NCBI GenBank assembly: GCA_025642075.2
Contig: JAODUO010000197.1
Location: 125,001-189,000 of the forward strand
Length of the DNA stretch: 64,000 bases
From: Ridgeia piscesae
Taxonomy: Eukaryota; Annelida; Polychaeta; Sabellida; Siboglinidae
Direction: 5' to 3'
Shown here: positions 17,655 to 29,845 of the stretch, piece after piece
How positions within the stretch are numbered: the first letter of the stretch is position 1
How the letters are laid out: each line of letters opens with the position of its first letter
Program-made: the position numbers and the translations under genes
The notes under the pieces: generated by a model
Told to the model about the DNA's origin: nothing
The model's input: the letters and a program-made list of their open reading frames with translations, nothing else
The model's database searches: none

Positions 17655-18559
17655 TTATATACGGCCATGTAATCAGGCACTGTCGTTGCCGATGGCCCAT
17701 TACGCTAGCATCACCTTTCACAACCCATTCGTTGCATGCAATGCTGCCATTAATCGTTTCATATTTTGGTGCAATTATTTATATTGCGGCACGCTGCACC
17801 TATATACAAAGATATAATAATGAGCGGATGTGTCGCACTTATAAATAGTAATAACAGCTTTATTTTATGGCGGTTACCATGTGTCGTGCAACTCTACCAA
17901 AACAATATTAACATCCTCCATTCGCAAAATAACTCTGCGACTGAACTCTATATTGAAGCGCTCGTTCAAACAAAATGGTGCATGCGCCACCGGTGCCCCT
18001 TGAATCCATACTTTATATTTTAAGAGGCCACGTCTACATAGTTAGTTCGTCTTGTCGTGTACCTAACGAGGTCTACCTACGATCACTGGCTACGAACCAC
18101 GCATTTCGCGCTCTGTTTCCTGCTCTTATAGCTTTGTTTTCAAATTTTACAACCACATTTACCTCGTGATAATAAAACAAAAACAAGCAAAACTAGCCCT
18201 ACCTTTCCAGACTCTTATTATTCATTACAAATGTTGTTGCTCGAAGTAGTATTTTCTCAAGTTCGTTTATATTTCGGTGCACGGATCCCAAGCACCTATA
18301 TGTAACGTTTGCGAGATCCCACAGCTGCCACCAATTGTAGCGTTTGCGGGTGTATCCCGCGTTTGGCGCGAGCGGTCGGCACGGAGGCGTCTAGTGGCGG
18401 ACTCGGGCACACGTTCACCCACTCAGTCTAACACAAACAATATATATATATATATATTTTTTCCACAGTTTATTATCTCAAAATCCTAATATTACAAATC
18501 TAAGAAACTAACTAAAATACTTCAGCAACTAAACCAATAAAAATACAAAGTGACGGCAC
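17655..18559. other. No gene recognised
   Basis: Unique sequence with a short TA run near 18440. Open frames of 62-85 codons overlap one another and have no motif or splice context. Confidence 0.45.
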
Positions 18560-19190
18560 TGACAGCGTAGGGTGTTCTGTTTCTCGTGGTGAGCGGTGTG
18601 TCGCGGACGACTGCTGACAATATGCGCCAGTAGTCGGCGCAACGCAAGGTACTGTGACGTACCGTATGTCACAGGGCGGCGTGTTCCGGAATGAACAGTA
18701 CCTGTTCTCCCGACAATATGCCCCAGTAGTCTCCCCAATAGGACACACACAGTATATGCTGTGACACACAGTATATGCTGTCACAGCTGTGGAGCGGCGT
18801 GTCCCGGGGTGAACAGCGTACGTGGTCCCCCGGTAATAAGCCCCAGTAGTCTCCCAGAATAATGAAAATTCTATATATTTATATTCCCTAAGCTCTAGCC
18901 TGAGGACAGACGCTAGACCAGATTATGTCACTTTGTCCAGCGCTGTATACCCCTAGAAATCCTGGCAGGGTGCCAATGAACTATGCACCCCTGCGGATTA
19001 CCCAAATAGCAGGGTAGGGTTTACCCTTCTTCACCCAGATGGCCCTAGAAATTAGCATATACGCTAGCTGGCAGTCAACGACATATTGACAAGGTGCCAG
19101 TGACCTTTTACACCCCGGTATAGTACGAAAATACCAGGGTTGGATCTCTGCCTATGCCAGATGGCCCTACAATTAACATATACATTGCAT
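18560..19190. repeat. Old, diverged tandem duplications
   Basis: Three imperfect copies of a roughly 100-120-bp unit end in GCCCCAGTAGTCTCC or a variant (about 18630, 18733 and 18853). They are followed by two imperfect copies of a roughly 160-bp unit containing GATGGCCCTA plus AATTA(A/G)CATATAC (about 19040 and 19160). Divergence is high. The origin is unknown. Confidence 0.55.
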
Positions 19191-19262
19191 AGGAAACCTT
19201 CCGTTGTCTCTTCTCGGTGTAAACAACACCCTCCTTGTATGGCTTTAGTAGCCCTAAATAGT

Positions 19263-19263
<1 letters not shown>

Positions 19264-19320
<57 letters not shown>

Positions 19321-19330
19321 CATACATACA
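19264..19330. repeat. TA microsatellite
   Basis: A TA run of about 50 bp grading into CATA units. Confidence 0.95.
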
Positions 19331-21944
19331 TACACACGTATATAATATTTCTCTATGAAAAATCCCTACATATATAACTCTCGAGTATTCAAGAAGCACG
19401 TGTTTTAAATTTTCTCTGAACATTTATACACATTTATCTTAATAAAACCTAATACCGATTTTATTTGGCAGATCTATAGGTAGGATATGTGAATGTTCTA
19501 TCTGAGGTCATCAGCTAGAGATCGAACTCCACGCGAGTACCCCGCGGGTGGAAGTCCCAGGTTGTCTCGTTTTATGGTACAAATGCTCGTACTTTGTTTT
19601 GTTAATTAATAATAGATATGCACTATTTCTACGGTAATCTACAATGGATTGATGCTTTGCCAACTATACATATTGCAACATATCTGCAAAGAAAATGTAA
19701 TTTTAGACTGCTGTAATTCCTGCCTATGAAGCAGCACAGCTTTCGTTCCTGTGGCTAAGCTTCCGGTGTGACCTGCGTGTTTGTGCCGTTTACCGATAAT
19801 CATAAACGTGATTCGATCGTTTTGCAGACAAAATGTGTTGATTTATTAAGTTAACTTAACGGATTGCAGTTAATGCATGTAGATAAAAGTCCATGACGAA
19901 TTAAGCGAACCGTATTTTTGTATACCATCGGTAGGTACTTTTAAAACATCAGCAGGTAACCAATGTCATCTCTGTTTGGCGTCGTGTGTTGTGAGCGATA
20001 ATAAGGTATTGATGTTTTTGACAAGTGACAAATCATGTTATTTCTTTATCCGAATGTGTTATTCTTTAGTATATAACTACGACGCCTATAGATATATTAT
20101 GCATAGAGAACGCATGTGATGCCTATGTAATAATACACACAGGTATAATACTTGTATTTATACATAACACTGGCCTGCCTCCATTCTAAGACCGGTAAAA
20201 CTTAGCAAGGTCAACAACACAGTGACTAAGTTAGAGACCTACCTAATTATTTCAGCATTGCCTGTTAAATTCTGTCAATACACAAAATGAGAAAAATTTG
20301 AATGCAAAACATTATGTAATTTGAATGTTGTTGTTGCTCTGTATTTGATGGGAGATATGACATCCTATAAATGTTGACTATTCATCCTATATTACATTAT
20401 GACATGGATGTGATTCAGTTTTTATCGTGCTCATACTGCGTATGCTCCTACTGCATAATGTAAGCAGACTAAGCACCAGCTCTGACAGGATTCTCAATCA
20501 TTTTCTTGATTGGTAGTCCAGGGATCTCCCTGCGCTAATGACGTGCACCAATTTTCATGCATATGCAACCTATGGGCCAACTGGTGCATGGTTTTGACTG
20601 TCTGCAGGCCTTTGTGTGATTTCTTCACTTTGAATATGTGAGTTATGTATTCCAATGGAAGTGTCCTCATAGCCAATAACTATGTAGCATAAAGTAGTTT
20701 GTTTTTTTCTCTTGTCAAAAATATATTTCATTGAGTTGTCAACAATAATCCAATGTTACAACAGCATTTCAGTGGCATCTTCATTCATAATCACTGGATG
20801 CTACGTTAGCAATGTGTAGTTTCAAATTAAATAGTTTCTACAACAAATCAGTTCCATGTTTAGTTCAATTACTTCATCAAACCATGGAGATAGTTTGTTT
20901 TCGAAATATGACTAATTATGAAAATGCCTGCTTTTTGTTTGACCATTGCCTGACCATTTTATGAACAAGTGCATGAAGAAATATAGGTGAAATGGGTATA
21001 TTATTTGGTAGCAAATGTTGCCGTTTATAAACGTTGCCCCACACAACTCTCATGCAACTGTGTGACTTCATTAAGTATTAGAAGCAACAGTGGCGCCACA
21101 CTGTGGAGAATGTGTGTAACTGAATATGTTCAAAAATGAACATGCATTAGTGACAAGATATGTCGCCTCAGAAGAAGGAAAGGGCCTAATCTGTGAAACA
21201 CGTTACCTGAGGATTTGCATCTCACACAGAGCATGAACACATTTGATGCGCATTATAAGATTCATTAAATATTTCAAGCATTAATGTATAGATCTCTGCA
21301 CCTTTGACTTACTGCATATTGAATTTATAATTACTAATATTTGGTACCATCATATTAACTTATTTGTCATTATTTACTAATTAATATTTTCTTTAGGACA
21401 TGGAATTCTAATGTTGCATACCTTTATTTATAAAATGATTACAAAAGATTTCAGTAGGTGTTACATAATTAGTAGCCTGGCAGGAATGGTCATTCTTCCA
21501 GTGCACAACATCCGACTAATGACATATTTAATGTGATACTCTACCCAGTAAAATCTCAAAGCTTACAAGGGCAACAAATCTGTGTGAATGACCAAATGAT
21601 GCATGGTAACTATTACCCAGTACTTATTTAAATCACTAACTGCAGTCAATTCGTGTTGATTTACTTGACAAGTTTAGGCTATACACAGTGATTGATGATG
21701 TTGATAAATATAAAAAAGACCATAAATGTGGTCACATTTTCTACTAAATTTCATTTGAGAGTATAAAACTTATTTATGAACATCTCCAATATCTGCCGAT
21801 ATTTAGATACTGGTATTTTACTGTGCTCTTTGATATGTAAAGATGATTTGGTAAACTAAAAAAATATATCCATAATTATATAACAGTGACCTGGCTTGAA
21901 TAAATATGTGCCGTGTGTGTCCAAGTAAGCGATATAGCAGTGTA
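19331..21944. other. No gene recognised
   Basis: About 2.6 kb of AT-rich unique DNA. The minus-strand frame at 20494-20676 (60 codons) has coding-like composition but no family I recognise. No transposon ends were seen. Confidence 0.45.
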
Positions 21945-24205
21945 TATTGATACATACCATCGACTCTGTGTATATTGATACATACCATCGACTCTGTGTA
22001 TATTGATACATACCATCGACTCTGTGTATATTGATACATACCAGGCGACTCTGTGTATATTGATACATACCAGGCGACTCTGTGTATATTGATACATACC
22101 AGGCGACTCTGTGTATATTGATACATACCAGGCGACTCTGTGTATATAGATACATACCAGGCGACTCTGTGTATATTGATACATACCAGGCGACTCTCTG
22201 TATATAGATACATACCAGGCGACTCTGTGTATATTGATACATACCAGGCGACTCTCTGTATATAGATACATACCAGGCGACTCTGTATATTGATACATAC
22301 CAGGTGACTCTCCGTGTATATTGATACATACCAGGTGACTCTCCGTGTATATTGATACATACCAGGTGACTATCCGTGTATATTGGTACATACCAGGTGA
22401 CTCTCCGTGTATATTGGTACATACCAGGTGACTCTCTGTGTATATTGGTACATACCATGTGACTCTCTGTGTATATTGGTACATACCAGGTGACTCTCTG
22501 TGTATATTGATACATACCAGGTCACTCTCTGCGTATATTGGTACATACCAGGTGATACTCTGGGTATACACCGTATTGGTACATACCAGGTGATTCTCTG
22601 TGTATATTGGTACATACCAGGTGATTCTCTGTATATTAGTACATACCAGGTGACTCTCTATGTATATTGATGCATACCAGGTGACTCTCTGTGTATATTG
22701 ATACATACCAGGTGACTATCCGTGTATATTGATACATACCAGGTGACTCTCCGTGTATATTGGTACATACCAGGTGATTCTCCGTGTATATTGATACATA
22801 CCAGGTGACTCTCTGTGTATATTGGTACATACCAGGTGACTCTCTGTGTATATTGGTACATACCAGGTGACTCTCTGTGTATATTGATACATACCAGGTG
22901 ACTCTCCGTGTATATTGGTACATACCAGGTCACTCTCTGTGTATATTGGTAAATACCAGGTGACTCTCCATGTACATTAGTACAAACCAGGTGACTCTCC
23001 GTGTATATTGATACATACCAGGCGACTCTGTGTATGTTGATACATACCAGGTGACTCTCTGTGTATATTGGTACATACCAGGTCACTCTCTCTGTGTATT
23101 GGTACATACCAGGTCACTCTCTCTGTGTATTGGTACATACCAGGTGACTCTCCATGTATATTGAAAAATTATTGATACATACCAGGTGACTCTCTGTGTA
23201 TATTGATACATACCAGGTGACTCTCCATGTATATTGATACATACCAGATGACTCTCCGTGTATATTGGTACATACCAGGTGACTCTCCATGTATATTGAT
23301 ACATACCAGGTGACTCTCCGTGTATATTGATACATACCAGGTGACTCTCCATGTATATTGATACATACCAGGTGATTCTCCGTGTATATTGATATATACC
23401 AGGTGACTCTCTGTGTATATTGGTACATACCAGGTGATTCTCTGTGTTTATTGGTAAATACCAGGTGAATCTCTGGGTATACTGTATACACCGTATTGGT
23501 ACATACCAGGTGATACTCTGTGTATACACCGTATTGGTACATACCAGGTGATTCTCTGTGTATATTGGTACATACCAGGTGACTCTCTGTGTATATTGGT
23601 ACATACCAGGTGACTCTCAGTGTATATTGGACATTGATACATACCAGGTGACTCTCTCTGTATATTGGTACATACCAGGTGATACTCTGTGTATACACTG
23701 TATTGGTACATACCAGGTAATTCTCTGTATATATTTGTACATACCAGGTGATTCTCTGTATATTAGTACATACCAGGTGACTCTGTGTATATTGGTACAT
23801 ACCAGGTGACTCTCTGTTATACCAGGTGACTCTCTGTCATACCAGGTGATTCTCTATGTATATTGGTACCTACCAGGTGATTCTCTGTGTGTATTGGTAC
23901 ATATTGGATTATCTGTGTATATTGGTTCATACCAGGTGATTCTCTGTGTATATTGGTACATACTAGGTGATACTCTGTGTATATTGGTACATACCAGGTG
24001 ACTCTCTGTGTATATTGGTAGATACCAGGTGATTCTCTGTGTATATTGGTACATACCAGGTGATTCTCTGTGTATATGGGTACATACCAGGTGATTCTCT
24101 GTGTATATTGGTACATACCATGTGATTCTCTGTGTATATTGGTACATACCAGGTGAATCTCTGTGTATATTGGTAGTTTTTTTGGTACATACCAAGTGAC
24201 TCTCT
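21945..24205. repeat. 28/29/31-bp minisatellite, about 74 copies
   Basis: Tandem units built on GTGTATATTGATACATACCA. The first four units are 28 bp (ending CATC), the next nine or so are about 29 bp (ending CAGGC), and from about 22290 most are 31 bp (with an extra CT and ending CAGGT). Some units carry short insertions such as a duplicated TATACACCGTA. As 31 is not a multiple of three, the minus strand is open in all frames for long stretches. The resulting 31-residue periodic frames are artefacts. Confidence 0.97.
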
Positions 24206-25386
24206 GGGCCTTACAACTGCACTACTTAAATATATAATATTTTTGTTACATAAATATGCTTGGGATAATGCTAAATTATGGAACTGATGCACTTGTGTAT
24301 AACATTTAGGCAAACATAACAACAAAATCACGGTGGGCCAAGATACTAGAAAAAGTGCACTAAAATAACATTATCTATTCTGATATATTAATAAGAATCA
24401 ACTCATTCCGGAGATGGGAATTATCAGTAAGCATTTCACTTAATCAGTTGTAGGCCTACCGTGGTACTTCATATCATTTATGGTCTTGATTTTGGAAACT
24501 TTCTGGGGAAATTTATCCGATTATTAAACAGGGTAGCAATATATTATGGACGTCGGGATGCACTGCAAAAAAACGTTTGGAGCTTAGAATATCAAAGCTG
24601 TATGCAACCTCCCATTATTTGATAAACACTGCCCTATACATAGTACTAGGAAAGTATAGCACTGTGGAATGTTATAGCCATTTAAAAATACTCATCCTTG
24701 GGAGGGAGGGGGTTTGGCATGAAAATTAATATGCCCTGTACAAATCTATGTAAATATCGACAATTGCGAATGCCCTTTAACGTTTTCCCCTGGGTAAATC
24801 TGATAAACTGGTGGGTGAAGTGTAGGGTGAAGCGTGTAGGCTGTAGAGTGTAGGCTGGAGTGTAGGCTGTAGAGTGTAGGCTGTAGAGTGTAGAGTGTAG
24901 GCTGTAGAGTGTATGGTGTCGGGTTTGGAGTGAGCTGAGCCAGCACCGAATGCACCAAGTGATGTTATGGTGGCCTAGTGGCATGCCCTGGGAACTATTG
25001 TAAACATTTCAAAATTATGCAGTATGAAGTGTGTTTTAACCTATTCCCTATAATTTAGTATGTAAACATGTTTGTAGCTAGCATTAGTTGTAAATAGTCA
25101 GCAAGGACCCAGGAAATTGCCATGAGGTGGCAATTTTGGGCAAGGTGGCTTAGAGAAACAGCAATGTGGCCCACCTTGCTCATATAGCAGGGAAACATGG
25201 TTTAATTTAAATCTGTGACTGAGCAGACATCTGAAGGAAAAGTTTCCAAATCAGTGCGTGTCAACTGGAAATGTTCTAGTGTCTGTCTAATGTTGATGCT
25301 TCCTCATGCACAATGTAATCCTACATGGAGATAGTTGACCCAGTTAGTAAGTTATTCTGTTCATTGCTTCAGACAACATCATCACC
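24206..25386. other. Intergenic DNA upstream of MRPL24, with a small minisatellite
   Basis: Unique DNA apart from a short imperfect array of GTAGAGTGTAGGCT-type units at about 24835-24918. An acceptor-like CTTCAG 20 nt before the MRPL24 ATG suggests a 5' UTR intron. A promoter could not be assigned. Confidence 0.5.
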
Positions 25387-28300
25387 ATGAGGCTCACGAG
25401 GCTGTTGCTAAGCAACTATTTCAAACGCTACATCGAGCGTGAAATGTGCGGTGAAAACCTGCGTCGGACATGGCGGCCAGTGAGTGGGTACAAAGAGATG
25501 ACGAAGAAGAAGTGGTATTACAGTGAGTTTCGACCATGGACAGATGACTCGAAACAGGAGAATCTGCCAGGCAAATGGCATCCCAAAGTGAGGCTGGAGC
25601 CTATTGAAGAGTGGACGATATTTAAAGGCGATGTGGTAAGTAGATATTTTAAGAATAAGTCATTTTTTCAGTCATTGTCGTTCCATGTCAACTGGTTCCT
25701 TCAATTCTGGGTGCAAGCTCTTGACGCGAATATATTTGCCAGTCTTGAATTAATGAAAAGTATGCCTAGTCTTGGCATAAATGGCTTGCACGGAAGTTAG
25801 CCATATTAGTCTCTGCCGTTATTGGACAGTTTATTTCTATTCAATGAAAAAACTGTCATTTGAGGCTTTTGTTTAGTGATTACAGATGTATTTTTCAGTG
25901 ATTTTGCCAGTCAACAAATTTCTGATACACATTTGGATGTCAACTCACACAAAGTCAGTCGAAATGTGTGATTATGACCTAAAACTTATGTACACACACA
26001 CGTATGACACCCATTTTTAAAGCGTAACAGACAACATCTATGATTTTGGAAACCTTTTTTGCTTTGTTTTAGTTTGGTCCTGTGCATCGTTAGCTCCCAT
26101 ATCTCAGAAACCGTTGAGGATCTATTTTTATAATTTGGCAAATTCCTACCTTAGTGCGCTGCTACTATGCACAGGAAATATTTGATTGGATCATTCTAAA
26201 GGTCCCAAAACTTGTAAAAAAATCATTGTATTTGACTGAACATTTTTCAAAGGGACCCCAGAGCCTCCCAAAAAATACATGTCCACATTTTTCCATGTCT
26301 GCTTTGACAAATTGGGAAACTATACTTGTGCATTCATGACTGCCTCTCTTGACACTCACCTCTGGAGGCTAGGTCGCCTGCCAAGAACCATGGCTAATTG
26401 CGTATTGGTGACTGCTCTTTGCCACACACTGACTGTCAGGTGCCTGTCTGGAAAGCTGTTGTAATTACTCATTTTGGCCAGTCCAGATAACAGGTAGACA
26501 GGTGACTGAGTGGCCAGGTCTTGTCTTGAATCTCTGAATACAATATTTTCATTAGTACCTTGACGGACTTTCAATTTTCTCATTCAGCTCAAGCAACATC
26601 ACTGTTGTGTTTGTAGAGTTTAGTCTGTATATCTTGCAGAGTGACTCTGGCAATGCTGTTATTACAAGTCCCAGGAAAACAACTGCCCATTTACAAAAGC
26701 AATTTTTTCTACTATAAAACTGCTTGCCATTAGCCCACTGATGTGTGCATAAATTGTCACCTCCATCACTGCTGTCACCTTCCTGGTTGCACTGTTAACA
26801 GCCTCACATGTAGCGACCTGTTATCTTTTCTTTAAGATTATTGTGATATATGATTATCTTAATTGAAACTTTAATTGCCTATTTTTTATATGTTTAATGA
26901 ATATTTAAATACACGATGTTAAGTTGTGTTTTGTTTTATCTTTATTTGATACCAGGTTCTTCACTTGCCAAACAGCAGGTCAACTGAATCCTCCTAAACA
27001 CCTGGGGAAAGTTTCACTTATTAATTCACTAACATTATTATGAGCTCACAGCTCGATTTTGATCTTTAGAATGAACTTTGGTCATTCACAGTGAATCAGA
27101 ATTGGCGATCTCTTTTAAACCTAAAACACCAGGATGTACCATTTGCGACGCTTTTGTTGGTGTGTCATAGAAATATTGTCTGCCATTTGCATTTTAGGAA
27201 AGAGTCAAATTCTTGGCATCACCATACAGGCTTTTATGCAAGATACATTTTTTACCAGTCAAACATTTCCAGTTAGTCGTGCACCTTTTTGCATGTGTGC
27301 ACACACTCCAGTCTAAATGTACATAGAGTGAATACAGCTTTTTCTCCTCAAATTTCAGCCCATCCAGTTAACCATCCACTCAGATGTGTACAGGGTGAAA
27401 CAAACTTTACCCATCAAAATAATGGGTGGACAAAAACTGGACATGTCTCTGGATAAACTAGATCAATATTAACATTCAACAAACACTTGATATGGCATAG
27501 ACAGATTGTTGGAATCACACATAAAGCAAGAGGCTGTTTCTACTGCTCCACCTCAAGCAGTCAGGTTACTCCAAGCCATCACTAGAAAAATTTTGTATAA
27601 TACTAGAGAAAACAGCTGCTAGACCCTCAATCCTGTCCAATACATTTTATGCGGTGTCATGTGTTAGAGAATTTGTGGTATTTCATTTTAGATAAAAAAT
27701 TGTGGACCCACTTAACATTTGTGGTGGATGTAATAAAATAATTACATATGGACGCTTTTGAAATTTGTGATACTTGAAAAGAAAACTATGAACCCATTAA
27801 AAGCTGTGATATATAAAAATTAAAACCATTGTCGCCCCACATCCACCCAGGAGCATACTTGTAGTGACAATTGTATTGTGGTCTGTCCCCATCTATAATA
27901 GTGATACAAAGATTGTGGTGTGACCCTATCTATATATATCTATATAGTGATACATAAATTGTGGCCTGGCCCCTGTCTAGTGATATAGTGATACGTAAAT
28001 TGTAGCTTGTCCCCGTTTATGCAGTGACATAAATGTGTAGTGGTACATAAATTGTGGGTTGTCCCCATGTATATGGTGATAAAACTATTGTGGCCTGTCC
28101 CCATCTATAATAGTGATATGTAAATTGTGGTTTGTCCCCATCTATGTAATGATACGTAAATTGTAGCATGCCCCCATTTATGTAGTAAAACATGTGTAGT
28201 GGTACGTACATTGTTGGCTGTCTGCACCTATGTAGTGATAAAAAAATTGTGGCCTGTCCCCATCTACAGCAGTCCAAAAGTAGCTCAGTGTCATATGTGT

Positions 28301-29809
28301 ACTGACATTGACACCAGTCGCTGTCCTTGTGAGGGCCACCAGCAGTAAATAGTGGTGACCTCTGACCCTTGAGCTAGCAGCTGTTGACCGTGGAGAGACA
28401 GGTCTAGGTGTTTGAGGTGGCTGTCAAGGTGGTAGTGGTAGTGGTAGCCTGGGTAGGCCAGTGTCACAGGAGGACGCGGCATGGCATCAGTGGTGGCCAT
28501 GTGCACTGCCAGGTCAGTGCAGCACGCTGTTGTCTCAGCCCTCGGAGGAGGAGTGAGAGTACAGAGCCTGCCATCTACCCGCCTCACACAGGTTAGTGTT
28601 ACCTCTCCTTGCTGTGCCTGTGTAAGTGTGTGTGTGTGCATGCGTGTGTCTGTGTATGTTGACTGCTATTGCCTTGTCACGGGCAGATACAGGCGAGACA
28701 ATCAGGTCAGACTTCATTGTAGGTGACACGCTTGACTGCACAGTGTTCAGAGTGTCATCCTTGTGGGGGGGGGCTTGTATCTTGTCTCATGTCCTTGTCA
28801 AGTAGTAAATAACTGACCTGTGCAATGTTTTAAATTGGGAAAGGGATGTTTCCCGTGGCCCCATCCTAGTTGAGTTGTTTATGTGGACATGGGGTTCTAA
28901 GGGTTAGTTGGAAATTGTAAACATTAGATGTGAAATGTTATGTTGTGTTGCTGATTGATAAAGAAGTGGGAATCTATGTCTCTAATCTCTAACCGCAGAC
29001 AAGAAAATGTTACCTGAGAACTAATGTTATTGGAGTGACCCCCAGCACTGTCGCCACCTAATGGACATGTGTATTATTATTCACGACTTGGTAGGCTTTT
29101 ATGTCACAGCTGTTCAGGTCGTATATTGTGTCTATTATGTCTGTGGTTGCGCTGTTGAATGCAGCCTCAAACATTGCAAAGAAAACAGTTAATTACATTT
29201 ACATATAAATAGCATGAAATAATTGCAGTCATTTATCAACAATATTCAGATAATGTCATATTAAACATTGGACATAGATAAAGTCTACATACTTTTAATG
29301 CAGTTCAGAAGTACTGGGTGGGCAGCTCACACAGGTTAGTGTTACCTCTCCTAACATACCCAGTACTTCTGAAGTGCATTAAAAGTATGTAGACTTATCT
29401 ATGTCCAACTTTAAAAATGAATTATCTGGATATTGTTGATAAATGACTGCAAATTTGTTTTATGCTATTTATATGTAAATGTAATTGACTTGTAAAGTAA
29501 AGTAACGGTTTGTAACTAAGATATTCAGCAATGACACTTTACAAACACGTTGACAATGTCACATCTAGTATCCAAATGATGTCCTACCTTTCTTACGCAA
29601 AGTGTTAGTATTGTATTTGGTGAAATCCTAAGATAACTAATACATTATTTCTACCATATCCAGTCTAAATTACATGAAAACCAGGCAAAAATAGTCTATC
29701 CCTGTTAGCATATAATTACATAATTACGATTATTCTTTCAAGTATCACAAATTTCAGATGAGGCCATATGCAATTTTTTTAAGCTATATATGTGTGTGTG
29801 TGTGTGTGT

Positions 29810-29845
<36 letters not shown>

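Noticed and set aside
20494..20676. 60-codon minus-strand frame
   Set aside because: Composition is coding-like, but there are no splice sites, no poly(A) signal and no recognisable family.
21818..24331. Long minus-strand open frames with a 31-residue period
   Set aside because: They are translations of the 28/29/31-bp minisatellite. Several frames are open at once and no start or splice context exists.
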